A stretch of DNA of 41,753 nucleotides from a virus. The translations under genes were made by a program, and so were the position numbers. The DNA is taken from positions 1 through 41,753 of IMG/VR virus record IMGVR_UViG_3300014911_000013; one strand, 5' to 3'. Each line of letters opens with the position of its first letter. Position 1 is the stretch's first letter. The notes beneath the pieces were generated by a model, which was given only the letters and a program-made list of their open reading frames with translations, did not search any database and was not told the DNA's origin. Of the stretch, positions 16,717-24,591 are shown piece by piece.

Positions 16717-18173
16717 CAGTAGACGCACCTCCCACCATCAGCGGTGCTCAGATGGCTGGTTCCGATGAGGAAGTATTCCGAATCCGCGTGCTCGTAGAAA
16801 TACGAGTAGTCTACCGCTGTTACATCCATGACCAGCGGGATCATTCCAGAGATGCTTATGCCGATTACGACCGCCGTCGTGTTCACGCCAGTCTGCGCGC
16901 CCGAGACCGATATCTTATCCCCGAGCTCAAGATTCGGGTTACACGGCAGACCCCGCAATCTTAGCACCATTGGCGGCGTAGAGAGTCGGTATTGGATAAG
17001 ATCCGCGAGGAGCCGTGCCTGCTCCGGTGTCTGGACGTACCAGTTGCCTCGGGTGCTGAGCTCCTTAGCGTCCGCCGATCCGGAGACGCTATTCGGATCT
17101 GCCGTATACGACTCGCTGGGACGGCCGACGAGCGCCCGGCCGGTGACGTTGAATTTCGTAATGAACGCCTCGTGCCGAGTGTTGTTGTTCGTAAATTCGA
17201 TCTCCCACGTCTGCGCCGACGCGGGACTGGCTGGGCTGATGCTCACGTCCGCCGAGATGTCCTCGCCCCCGCCAGTCACCGCGGCCATCTCGTACCCAGT
17301 GAACTCGGTTAGCGGGAACCTGAATGTCAGCGTTTCCGAACGGCTCTCCCCAGGCGGGATATGCAGCGCGCGGTGGAGTTGGTAAACAACCGCCGCCGCC
17401 GCCTCCTGTCGTGGCTCGTATTCCACGGTGACGACGTTGTATGTGCTGAAATAGTCGCGCTCCGGCACCAGTTCCTGGTAGAAGTCACCGTCCCATGAAT
17501 AGACGACGCTCTCCGTGAGCCAGTGCGTGTATGCCCAGAACCGTATACTGCCGCTCTTGTCCGTGAAGAGTACCCCCGCCTCTGACGCCGCCGCCTGGTT
17601 GAGCTCGTCCCACGCGTTGTCCTTCTCCGCGTATGCGTATGGTATGACGCAATGCGATTTCTCCAAGTCCCCCGCGCCCGGAGTGTACCCTGCCGCATTC
17701 AGCAGCGTCTCTATCCAGTCCCTGGTTGTCTGCTGCGTCGCCAGCGACGTCCGCACCGCCTGCCGCGCCACGTCCTCCCCAAGGTCGCGACAGACCAGCG
17801 TCGCCTCCACGGACGTCTCGCTCTCCCGCACGCCCGTGATGCGCCCGACGAATGCGACCGTGAGGTCTGACGAGTATCCCAGGCTAATCCGGATCTTCTT
17901 GTTGAAGATTCCGTATATATTCGCCTGGCTACCAGGCTTCGCTGCGCTATAGCGCCCATCGGCGTTCTGTACCTCTATGCTGGCCGTCCCGATCGGCGCC
18001 TGCCCCAGGCGGCCCAGGCTGCGGAGTGGATTCTGGAGTGAACGATCTATCCTCAGCCCACCGCTCGAAAGCCGCGACGTCTCATCTACCCATCCCGTCA
18101 CATCGCTCCAGTAGATCTCTACCTTAGCCGCCGGCTGTGCGACGTGATCGTCGTATAGCGTGTCAATGCTCAT
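16716..18173 (-). CDS. Tail hub / tail-associated protein
   Basis: This 485-residue protein starts at ATG 18173 immediately after the previous TAA. Early segments VEIYWSDVTGWVDETSRL, GTASIEVQNADGRYS, and FVGRITGVRESETSVEATLVCRD are typical of phage tail-hub proteins downstream of the tape measure (GRI/TG followed by short beta strands). A middle region with WDELNQAAASEAGVLF and a late NPNLELGDKISVSG segment fit the same hub layout. Context (tape measure, small tail protein, this gene, tip protein, fibre) supports a central tail-tip role. Confidence 0.7.
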   Translation of the reverse strand: MSIDTLYDDHVAQPAAKVEIYWSDVTGWVDETSRLSSGGLRIDRSLQNPLRSLGRLGQAPIGTASIEVQNADGRYSAAKPGSQANIYGIFNKKIRISLGYSSDLTVAFVGRITGVRESETSVEATLVCRDLGEDVARQAVRTSLATQQTTRDWIETLLNAAGYTPGAGDLEKSHCVIPYAYAEKDNAWDELNQAAASEAGVLFTDKSGSIRFWAYTHWLTESVVYSWDGDFYQELVPERDYFSTYNVVTVEYEPRQEAAAAVVYQLHRALHIPPGESRSETLTFRFPLTEFTGYEMAAVTGGGEDISADVSISPASPASAQTWEIEFTNNNTRHEAFITKFNVTGRALVGRPSESYTADPNSVSGSADAKELSTRGNWYVQTPEQARLLADLIQYRLSTPPMVLRLRGLPCNPNLELGDKISVSGAQTGVNTTAVVIGISISGMIPLVMDVTAVDYSYFYEHADSEYFLIGTSHLSTADGGRCVY

Positions 18174-18551
18174 TTACGACGCCGCCTCGATTGCCTCTAT
18201 GGTGAACGTGACCTTGTGCCGCACCACGCCGTCCGCCGTGTACGGCTCGTCTGTCCAATCGTAAACGATGACCGTGTAGGAATCCGTGTCCGTGGTGTCC
18301 CAACTCTCGAATGTAACGCCAGCCGCCGACGCCGCCGCTGCCTCGTACGCATCCAGAAGCGACGCGTAGTCGGAGCCCCCGACGTCGAATGTCGGCTCCC
18401 ACGTCCAGCGCGGCCCCGAACCCAAGGCGTGCTTCCGCGCCACTCCGCTCGCGGAGACGAAGACGCTGTATTGCTGCGCGTCCCGCCGCTCCTTCCCCTC
18501 ATCATCGAGCGGATTTACAAGATTGGTGTACGCCCCAAGTGTCCAACTCAT
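18174..18551 (-). CDS. Minor (distal) tail protein
   Basis: This 125-residue protein starts at ATG 18551, whose A overlaps the stop of the tape measure gene. It opens MSWTLGAYTNLVNPLDDEG and ends with a beta-rich VVRHKVTFTIEAIEA. It is small, soluble, without cysteines or catalytic motifs. Position between tape measure and hub is where a distal tail or minor tail protein usually lies. The function is inferred from position only. Confidence 0.6.
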   Translation of the reverse strand: MSWTLGAYTNLVNPLDDEGKERRDAQQYSVFVSASGVARKHALGSGPRWTWEPTFDVGGSDYASLLDAYEAAAASAAGVTFESWDTTDTDSYTVIVYDWTDEPYTADGVVRHKVTFTIEAIEAAS

Positions 18552-20683
18552 TAAGGCACTCCCAGTAACTGCTTCACTATGGACGTCACCACTTCGGTCG
18601 CTACTGGAGTCATCTTCTTCACCAGCTGGCGCTTGAAATTCGGGTCATCCGCCGCGGTCAACACTCCGGTCTTCATCGAGTCTCCGATAGCGCTCCCAGA
18701 TGTGATCCAATCGTATCCCTCGATCTTCTCAGACAGGCCCTCTGCGATGTCCACTCCGGCATCGATCAGCGGCTGGCCGAACGCCTGAATCGCGAGGGGA
18801 GACATTGGCCCAAGGCCCATTTGGGACAATTGGCCTTGAACCGTCGTCATGATGTTCTCCCAATTGACCTTTGTGGTCATGGCCTCTTCGACGCTCCGGG
18901 CCAGGGCCTCCATGTTGATCGCCTCGGGATGCATCCCCATCTGCCACTCTTTCAGGAACTGCGCCGACGCCCGCTGGATCTCCCCGGGCTGCATTTCCGG
19001 CGTGATCCCTACCGTCGCGGCGTACTCCTCCCACCAACCTTCCTTCATGGCATTGGCCACGGCCTGGCCCGCGTCACCCAGGAAGCTCGCCGCCCGCCTG
19101 GCCATCTCGTCCCAGGTCTCCTCGCGCCCCAGGATCTCCTCAATCTGCTCGCTGAAGTCACCAGTGGTGGGCTGCATGATCGATTCTATGGCAGATTGAT
19201 ACGAGGAAAGGTACGACTCCCAGGCAGACTCCATTGCACTGAGCGCGCTCGCAGACCTACTCGCCATCTCATTCTGCGCGTCGCTGAATTGCGACGTGAC
19301 TTCCGTGTACTCTCTCCCCGCCCAGCGCCAGAGTGCGGCGACGTAGTCGAGTGTCCCCGCCCAACCCGCTTCGAACTCCTGCCGCCACGGCTTGTCAGTG
19401 CCAGCCACTGCCTTCTGGTACGATATGTACGCGCCCCGGATATCCGCGAGGCCCTCAATCGTGGCGTCGAAGTGTCCGCGCAGGCGGGAGAGTGCCCGCC
19501 CTAGTTGGGCGACGTCAACCGACGCCGCAGACATCGCGTCACCAACATCCTCTGTAGCGAACCGCAGTCTCTGTGCGGTGTTGATCATGTGTTCCTGCTC
19601 ACGCTTAGTGAGTAGCTGCTGCCTTCTCAAGTCCGCGAGTGCCTTACCGGCCTCGGCGGACACCTGGCCCACCCGCATGTGCATGCGCGTCCACTGCTCT
19701 GCTGAGAGGATCGTCAGGTCTGTGGCCCTGGCCATGCGGAGCATGGCCTCAGCATTTTCCTGCGGATATGCACCGAATGCTCTGAGAATGTCCGTTATGG
19801 CACTGAGGGGACTCCGAATGTCGGTTCCGAACTTAAGCATCGTAGTGAATGCCTCAGTCTGCGCCTCCGCCCACTCGTCCGTCCCCTTTGTCGCCCCGCG
19901 GAGGAACTCCGCGATTACTCCGGCAAGGGTGTCTATCGTCGGCGCGGCATCGCGCCGCATCTGATTCGTGAGATTCCCGACAGCCGCGCGCAGCTGCGCG
20001 ATCCCGCCCCCAGCGGTGCGTGCCGCGGTGTCCAGGGCTCCGAACTTGCTGATCGCGTCCGCAGTGACGGCGTTAAATAGCGCCTGTTGCTGCTCGGCCT
20101 TGGTCATCTCATCCACGGCCTTCCCCAGCGCCCGCGCGTGCGTCTCGTATGCCTCGGAAAGCTTCACGGTGAATCCGAGGTTGTCCAGGATCATTGGCGA
20201 GAGGCGGCCCAGGCCGACGACCAGGCTGTCCAGCAGGTACTGGAAATCGCCCATACCAGCCGCTGCGGCACGCTGCGCTATGGCGATGAGTTGCGGCATC
20301 TTGGACGCCATCTCCGAGCCCATCAGGAGATACGCCCGATTGTATTGCTGCATGAGCTGGACTTCGGTCAGCATCCCCTGAGATGCCGCCTGCATGGCGC
20401 TCAGGGCCGCCTCCCCGGACGTCCCCGCTGACCGCGCGAAGCGATCGAATGATCGCTCCAGATTTATCATCTGCGAGCCTACTTCGCCTAGCTCCAGGGC
20501 CTCGCCTATTAACTTCCCCGCGGTATAGAACGCCCCGACCAGCCCCCCAACGCCAAGCAGCCGCTTGCCCGTGGTGACAAACGACTGCAACGACTCCTCG
20601 CCCTTCGTGAGTCCGCGGTCTAACTCCCGATTGTCAGCGCTGATGCGGACGAGTAGGCGCGCAACTTCTCCTACAAGGGCCAC
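18551..20683 (-). CDS. Tail tape measure protein
   Basis: This 710-residue protein starts at GTG 20683, whose G is also the last base of the frameshifted chaperone stop (TAGTG). It opens VARLLVRISADNRELDRGL, has a glycine/alanine-rich hydrophobic patch RLLGVGGLVGAFYTAGKLIG, and is otherwise long-helical with Ala/Gln-rich stretches such as ALDTAARTAGGGIAQLRAAV, all typical of tape measures. By the usual ~0.15 nm per residue, the tail would be about 105 nm long, which fits a siphovirus. It directly follows the chaperone pair. Confidence 0.9.
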   Translation of the reverse strand: MALVGEVARLLVRISADNRELDRGLTKGEESLQSFVTTGKRLLGVGGLVGAFYTAGKLIGEALELGEVGSQMINLERSFDRFARSAGTSGEAALSAMQAASQGMLTEVQLMQQYNRAYLLMGSEMASKMPQLIAIAQRAAAAGMGDFQYLLDSLVVGLGRLSPMILDNLGFTVKLSEAYETHARALGKAVDEMTKAEQQQALFNAVTADAISKFGALDTAARTAGGGIAQLRAAVGNLTNQMRRDAAPTIDTLAGVIAEFLRGATKGTDEWAEAQTEAFTTMLKFGTDIRSPLSAITDILRAFGAYPQENAEAMLRMARATDLTILSAEQWTRMHMRVGQVSAEAGKALADLRRQQLLTKREQEHMINTAQRLRFATEDVGDAMSAASVDVAQLGRALSRLRGHFDATIEGLADIRGAYISYQKAVAGTDKPWRQEFEAGWAGTLDYVAALWRWAGREYTEVTSQFSDAQNEMASRSASALSAMESAWESYLSSYQSAIESIMQPTTGDFSEQIEEILGREETWDEMARRAASFLGDAGQAVANAMKEGWWEEYAATVGITPEMQPGEIQRASAQFLKEWQMGMHPEAINMEALARSVEEAMTTKVNWENIMTTVQGQLSQMGLGPMSPLAIQAFGQPLIDAGVDIAEGLSEKIEGYDWITSGSAIGDSMKTGVLTAADDPNFKRQLVKKMTPVATEVVTSIVKQLLGVP

Positions 20684-20904
20684 TAACGTCTCCTCAATTC
20701 ACTCTTCGCCTTCTCGATCAGTTCTTGCTCGGTCTCCTCCCTGTCGCGCAGCGCTTTGCGGTAGCGATAAAACCCTATCCACCGCACGAATTCAGGCATG
20801 TCCATACTCCGCTCGAGCTGCGCCACGGTCATGTGCAGATTCTCTGCCAGCTGATACGTGGCGAAGAGGATGCTATCCTTCGCGAAACGACTGCTCCGCT
20901 TCTT
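20683..20904 (-). CDS. Frameshifted extension of the tail assembly chaperone (gpT-like)
   Basis: Past the stop of the chaperone gene, the +1 (equivalently -2) frame is open from 20904 to a TAG at 20685-20683. It encodes about 66 residues including ILFATYQLAENLHMTVAQLE, MPEFVRWIGFYRYRKAL and a Lys/Glu-rich helix. This is the classic C-terminal half of G/GT-type chaperones and has no start codon or ribosome site suited to separate translation. Candidate slip sites are AAA-G (20902-20905) and TTT-C (20884-20887), where the P-site tRNA can re-pair in the +1 frame. Slip at TTT-C would give a fused product of about 187 residues. Confidence 0.7.
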   Translation of the reverse strand, partial: KKRSSRFAKDSILFATYQLAENLHMTVAQLERSMDMPEFVRWIGFYRYRKALRDREETEQELIEKAKSELRRR

Positions 20905-21247
20905 TCACTGCCTCGACAGTCACCTGGCCGTAGGTGTTCATCCCGGACAGCGCCCAGACCCTGTTCAGCAGCTGCTGGACAGGGCCCCAGACCTTCTCTC
21001 GCAACTCCTGCGCCTGCTCCAGGGTCAGCTCAGGCTCTGCCAGGCCGTACTTCAGCGCCAGCGCTTCCATGCGCTCGGGATTGATCTCCCCAGATTCGTC
21101 CTGCGCCTCTCGAAGCATCTTCGTATGATCCGCTTTGCTGAACGCGCGGATCTTGACGAGTCCGAGCCCAGGCAGATCCACGATCTCCGTTACCGCGTCT
21201 GCCCTCGGCGCGGCGAGCAGCTCCTCAGCAGTTAGGAACTTCGTCAT
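20873..21247 (-). CDS. Tail assembly chaperone (gpG-like)
   Basis: This 124-residue protein starts at ATG 21247 in an ATGA overlap with the tail tube gene. It is helical and acidic, opening FLTAEELLAAPRADAVTEIVDLPG followed by a segment LVKIRAFSKADHTKML, the pattern of tail assembly chaperones that bind the tape measure. It lies between the tail tube and tape measure genes, its universal position in long-tailed phages, and is followed by the overlapping frameshift extension. The short form stops at TAG 20873-20875. Confidence 0.8.
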   Translation of the reverse strand: MTKFLTAEELLAAPRADAVTEIVDLPGLGLVKIRAFSKADHTKMLREAQDESGEINPERMEALALKYGLAEPELTLEQAQELREKVWGPVQQLLNRVWALSGMNTYGQVTVEAVKEAEQSFREG

Positions 21248-21642
21248 GAGACAGTGCCTCGCGTTACCGCGCCGTCGCTCACGATATCGAAACTGTACTT
21301 CACCGCATCAGCACCAGCAGGGCCTGGTCTGAATGAGGTGATACGGCAGTTCCCGCTGAATTTGACCTTGCCTGACGAGTTGCCCTGAGGATAGTACGTC
21401 CACGCCACTGCCGAGTCGCCGTCCCACGCGCTCCAGACAGCATCGTCCAGCGTCGGATCGTAGTCGCCACTGACCGAAATGCTGGCCATCTTGTGTCCCG
21501 CGAGCCGCTGTACCCACGCGGAGCCAAGGATCCTCAAATCCGCGATCTCACGCTCGAACGTCGGGTCGATGCTCTCGATATAGTCGAGGATGCTCACTCC
21601 CGCCAGTTCGAAATCGGCATCAATGCCGTGCCCAAAAGCCAT
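21244..21642 (-). CDS. Tail tube protein, short paralogue
   Basis: This 132-residue protein is a paralogue of the next upstream gene: both share FGHGI near the start, DPTFERxIADxR, WVQRxAG and a YPQG segment. No enzyme motif is present. Position just before the tail chaperone marks it as a major tail (tube) protein. It ends NxxITSF, then a beta-strand FDIVSDG, without the extra C-terminal domain seen in the paralogue. It is probably the main tube subunit or the unadorned form of it. Confidence 0.75.
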   Translation of the reverse strand: MAFGHGIDADFELAGVSILDYIESIDPTFEREIADLRILGSAWVQRLAGHKMASISVSGDYDPTLDDAVWSAWDGDSAVAWTYYPQGNSSGKVKFSGNCRITSFRPGPAGADAVKYSFDIVSDGAVTRGTVS

Positions 21643-21649
21643 CCCTTAC

Positions 21650-22372
21650 CTACCTCCTGCCAAATGCTATGAAGAATGTTGCAGCACTTCCCAACGACAG
21701 CGTCCACGCCGCGCGAATATAGCGCTCGACTGCCGTCTCTGCTGCCACAACCTTCTGTTCACTTGTCTCAGATGTTACGTCAGAGAACGCGACCAGGTCG
21801 CTCCAATCGCTTCCGTTGTCGCTATGCTGAATCTTCGCGGACAGCGTCGCGCCTCCATCTAGCGCTGTCACGATAAGATACGCGCCGCCGCCGTTGGCGG
21901 ATGCGCTTCCGCTATCCACGGTACTTCCTGCGTCCTCGCTACCAGTCCCCGTCTCCTCGCCGAGCGTATGCAAGATCTCCGCCCTGTCCGCGGACGTTGA
22001 GCCGATGACGGTCACGGGCATACGCACTGCATCGTCTCCTGCGGTTATGCTCTCCGAACTCACCAGGTTGACGCTGCAATACGCCACGCCGCCCAACGAA
22101 TCCCCCTGCGGCAGATATGCGAACACCCGCCCCGTGACGCCGTCGAAGATAGACCATACGCTCGGCCCGATGGCGCCCGCCGACGGGTCGTGTACCCCCG
22201 CCAGGGCGATGGTAATCGCCTTGCGACCCGCGACCCGCTGCACCCACGGCGTCGCGAGGACGCGGATATCCGCGATATCGCGCTCGAACGTCGGATCTAC
22301 GCTCTCGACGTATTGCGACAGGTCTACCGTGTGATAATAGACCTTGCTGCTTATTCCGTGGCCAAAGCTCAT
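21650..22372 (-). CDS. Tail tube protein, long paralogue with C-terminal decoration domain
   Basis: This 240-residue protein starts at ATG 22372, coupled to the upstream gene by ATGA. Residues 1-~130 align with the downstream tube protein (FGHGI, DPTFERDIADIR, WVQRVAG, AYLPQGDS). After a Gly/Ser/Thr-rich linker (~140-165) there is a further ~75-residue beta-rich domain (KIQHSDNGSDWSDL and VERYIRAAWTLSL), like the jelly-roll/Ig-like surface domains attached to tube or capsid proteins. Only seven bases separate the two tube genes. It may form part of the tube with surface projections, or one ring at the tube end. Confidence 0.72.
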   Translation of the reverse strand: MSFGHGISSKVYYHTVDLSQYVESVDPTFERDIADIRVLATPWVQRVAGRKAITIALAGVHDPSAGAIGPSVWSIFDGVTGRVFAYLPQGDSLGGVAYCSVNLVSSESITAGDDAVRMPVTVIGSTSADRAEILHTLGEETGTGSEDAGSTVDSGSASANGGGAYLIVTALDGGATLSAKIQHSDNGSDWSDLVAFSDVTSETSEQKVVAAETAVERYIRAAWTLSLGSAATFFIAFGRR

Positions 22373-22773
22373 TCGCTCACCTCAATCGCAAAATCTGCGA
22401 TCACATGCTGATAAACGACTCCCGAATCGTTCTCTACGAACTCGAAGCTGCCGCGCCTCTCCGCGAACCAGAAGGCGCCGTCGGCGACGGCCAGATCTTG
22501 TCTCGTCAGCAGCGTGTCAACTCTGGCCATCGCCTGGTCTGCCGTCTCCTTGCTGAGGCCCTCGTCAACGCACCGAATTTGATAGTGGTACCCTACAACC
22601 AGCCTGGTTCCAAGCGTGTACGAGTCCGTGCTGCTGATCAGGTTGATCACGATGTATGGCAACACAGCGTCGTCTGGAGCTATGCCGCGATAGACGCCGT
22701 TCACCAGGTTCATGAGTTCGGTGTCGCTGGTCAGCTTGTTGTATAGCGCCGTCTCAACTGCGAACGCCGTCAT
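22369..22773 (-). CDS. Tail terminator / tail completion protein (DUF3168-like)
   Basis: This 134-residue protein starts at ATG 22773 with ATGA overlap. Layout matches DUF3168-type tail terminators: an N-terminal helix VETALYNKLTSD, a loop with a short NGVYRGIAPDDAVLPYIVIN strand, then YHYQIRCVDEGLS and a C-terminal strand YQHVIADFAIEV. Known role: caps the tube and joins it to the head connector. Its neighbours (HK97 gp10-like upstream, tube downstream) agree. Confidence 0.75.
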   Translation of the reverse strand: MTAFAVETALYNKLTSDTELMNLVNGVYRGIAPDDAVLPYIVINLISSTDSYTLGTRLVVGYHYQIRCVDEGLSKETADQAMARVDTLLTRQDLAVADGAFWFAERRGSFEFVENDSGVVYQHVIADFAIEVSE

Positions 22774-23192
22774 CGCACTACGGCCTTGAACGCTTTTCCG
22801 AAGATGCCCGCGATCTTCTTGCTCGTCTGCTCTATCGCAGGCCGCAGGAACGGCCTCGGGGCCATCTTCCTCGTTCCGAGCTCAAGATACGCGCCGTATT
22901 CCACGCCGATGATATCGTATTGCAACTTCCCAGACCTCTCGGCCTTCAAACTCGCCGCCAGGGTGCCAGTGTCCGTGGCAGGCGCCTCGCCTGGTGCCGA
23001 TGCGATGTGCACGATCCCACGGTGGCGATACTCGCGCCCGGTCTTCGGCGGGTAATGGATGCGTCGCACCGCGTCCGCGATGATCATCTCGGCGATGATG
23101 TACAGGATCTTCCCCATTTCCACTGGCAACGCCGCGCGCGCCTTCGGGAAATGATCATACTCTACCTCAATCGCCAGTCCCTTGCCGACCAC
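22770..23192 (-). CDS. Head-tail joining protein, HK97 gp10-like
   Basis: This 140-residue protein is taken from GTG 23192, six bases downstream of AGGAGG; the longer frame to 23243 overlaps the previous gene and lacks a site. A helix KILYIIAEMIIADAVRR, a basic TGREYRHRGIVHIAS loop, the A-P-G-E-A-P-x-T-D-T-G-T-L motif, and YLELGTRKMAPRPFLRPA are diagnostic of HK97 gp10/DUF-type minor structural proteins. Role: joining head connector to tail. Confidence 0.85.
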   Translation of the reverse strand: MVGKGLAIEVEYDHFPKARAALPVEMGKILYIIAEMIIADAVRRIHYPPKTGREYRHRGIVHIASAPGEAPATDTGTLAASLKAERSGKLQYDIIGVEYGAYLELGTRKMAPRPFLRPAIEQTSKKIAGIFGKAFKAVVR

Positions 23193-23200
23193 GACGCCTC

Positions 23201-23560
23201 CTACTCTACCAGCGCGACGATGACCCTGCGCGCCGTCGCCCACGCGCCGCCGGAGACCATGCCGACGACCTCATATGTGCTCCCGGATAATTCTACCCTG
23301 TCCTGCGCGGAGATATCCTCGTCAGCCTCCAGCGTGAGCACCCACACGGTCTTCCCCTGCATCTGCTCGGCGATCACGCGCTCCTCTGGCCTGCGCGCGC
23401 TCGCGATGCGACACGCGACGTCCGTCGCGATGACGCTCCACGCTTCCGTGTATCCGCCCGCGCCGTCGCTCGTCAACGACTTGCGCTTTATCGTGCACGT
23501 GCTCGGAAGCGCTTCCTCCTGCACCGAGCGCATTGACAGGATTTCCGCTTCAGTAAGCAT
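23201..23560 (-). CDS. Head closure / head-tail adaptor protein
   Basis: This 119-residue protein starts at ATG 23560, overlapping the previous stop (TAATG). It is beta-rich: CTIKRKSLTSDGAGGYTEAW, then VACRIAS, KTVWVLTLEADEDISAQDRV and STYEVVGMVS. This is the pattern of the stopper/closure family (PF05521-like: description of tested compound, range of strands, then D-x-V). Located before the HK97 gp10-like gene, its usual place. Confidence 0.75.
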   Translation of the reverse strand: MLTEAEILSMRSVQEEALPSTCTIKRKSLTSDGAGGYTEAWSVIATDVACRIASARRPEERVIAEQMQGKTVWVLTLEADEDISAQDRVELSGSTYEVVGMVSGGAWATARRVIVALVE

Positions 23561-23778
23561 TAGCTCCTTATCCCCAGATATGCAGCCACCGCTGCCAGGA
23601 CTGTTGACAAGCTCCCCTGGAGCACCGTGCTGACCGTCTGCCGCTCTTTAATCCTGACGATCTCGCGATCGTGCTCCCGGACGGATCCGTTTATCACCGC
23701 GAGCCTGTCGTTGATTTCGTGCAGACTCTGATGGATCATATCCAAGCGCGCGTCCAAGGACTCCAATGTGACCTGCAT
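23560..23778 (-). CDS. Short coiled-coil protein with C-terminal membrane segment (XhlA-like)
   Basis: This 72-residue protein has an N-terminal ~48-residue coiled coil (heptad pattern in LDMIHQSLHEINDRLAVING and EHDREIVRIKE) and a C-terminal hydrophobic helix STVLAAVAAYLGI. That architecture matches XhlA/haemolysin-type holin partners. It lies directly after the holin-like gene in the operon. Possible role: lysis accessory. A structural role is not excluded because it sits among connector genes. Confidence 0.6.
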   Translation of the reverse strand: MQVTLESLDARLDMIHQSLHEINDRLAVINGSVREHDREIVRIKERQTVSTVLQGSLSTVLAAVAAYLGIRS

Positions 23779-23779
23779 G

Positions 23780-24037
23780 CTATTTCCTCGCTACCGTCCT
23801 CCCGCCTGAGTACAGCCCGCTTGCCGATAGACCGGACAGTAGTCCGAGGAGCTCTACCTGCAACCAGGGCCCCAGGTCGGGCTGGCTCAGCTTAGCCAGC
23901 GTCGCCAGGACGATGCCGAGCGCAGCCGCCAGCGGGGCCGCCCAGCGATTCGGGAGGCCGAAGCTACGCTTCGACATTTCCACCAATGCGATGATCACGC
24001 CCGCTGCCGGAATTCCGTATATCACTAAGCTATCCAT
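23780..24037 (-). CDS. Probable holin
   Basis: This 85-residue protein has an N-terminal membrane helix (LVIYGIPAAGVIIALVEM), a short polar turn with KRSFGLPNR, a second helix APLAAALGIVLATLA, and a third, glycine/serine-rich hydrophobic helix ending SASGLYSGG, followed by a basic tail GRTVARK. Size, helix number and the GLYSGG ending resemble small phage holins. Unusually it is inside the head/connector genes, about 13 kb from the lysin at the end of the block. Predicted action: timed permeabilisation of the cell membrane. Confidence 0.65.
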   Translation of the reverse strand: MDSLVIYGIPAAGVIIALVEMSKRSFGLPNRWAAPLAAALGIVLATLAKLSQPDLGPWLQVELLGLLSGLSASGLYSGGRTVARK

Positions 24038-24236
24038 TAGCCACCACCAGTCTCTCTGTCTCTGTCACGTACTCGATGGGATCCCAGGCATTGTCGCTGA
24101 CGAGCGGCTTCACAGACTCATAGAGTTCGTCGTACGCCGACGCCGAGCCCGCCAGCGCCTTCCAGCGCTCTAGCGCCGCGCGCTCCCTACTCTGCGCCTG
24201 CTCGCGGAATAGCTCCGCACGCTCTTCCTCAGTCAC
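24030..24236 (-). CDS. Small hypothetical protein
   Basis: This 68-residue helical, charged protein starts at GTG 24236, directly after the previous TAG, and its end overlaps the holin-like gene by eight bases. It begins MTEEERAELFREQAQ and has no cysteines, membrane helix or recognisable motif. The tight packing on both sides argues that it is a real gene of the connector/lysis segment. Confidence 0.55.
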   Translation of the reverse strand: MTEEERAELFREQAQSRERAALERWKALAGSASAYDELYESVKPLVSDNAWDPIEYVTETERLVVANG

Positions 24237-24590
24237 CTACGCCTCCGTGGCCAGCGGGCCAGGAAGTTCGACATTGCTCGTGATCCTTCTGCTGTATTGT
24301 CGCGCCATGCGTTCGCAATGCTCAGTTATCTGAGAACGGTCGAATGACGCACCGTCCGCAGTAAAGTCGAAGCGCGAGGCGGCCTTGGCTGCCTTCCAGC
24401 GCCAGCCCTCTGCCGCCCCGCGGTTCAAGTCCCAGGTGGGCTCCCAGTCCTCATCGTCCGGAGCCCGCCCGTCCGCGTCCATTACCTTGCACATCGAGAG
24501 GAGATCGTCCAGTTCCTCGGCGGTCAGCTCAGGATCATTCGAGGACGCAGTCATCCGACTAAGCCTCACCAAAGCCTCCGCCTCGGTCAT
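24237..24590 (-). CDS. Probable head-tail connector-associated protein
   Basis: This 117-residue protein starts at ATG 24590, overlapping by a few bases the major capsid stop (24592) region. It contains LTAEELDDLLSMCKVMDADG, the segment WEPTWDLNRGAAEGWRWKA, and DFTADGASFDRSQITEHC, a pattern typical of small genes immediately downstream of HK97-type capsid genes and often annotated as head-tail connector. No enzyme motif. Connector role is inferred from position and that resemblance. Confidence 0.65.
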   Translation of the reverse strand: MTEAEALVRLSRMTASSNDPELTAEELDDLLSMCKVMDADGRAPDDEDWEPTWDLNRGAAEGWRWKAAKAASRFDFTADGASFDRSQITEHCERMARQYSRRITSNVELPGPLATEA

Positions 24591-24591
24591 G

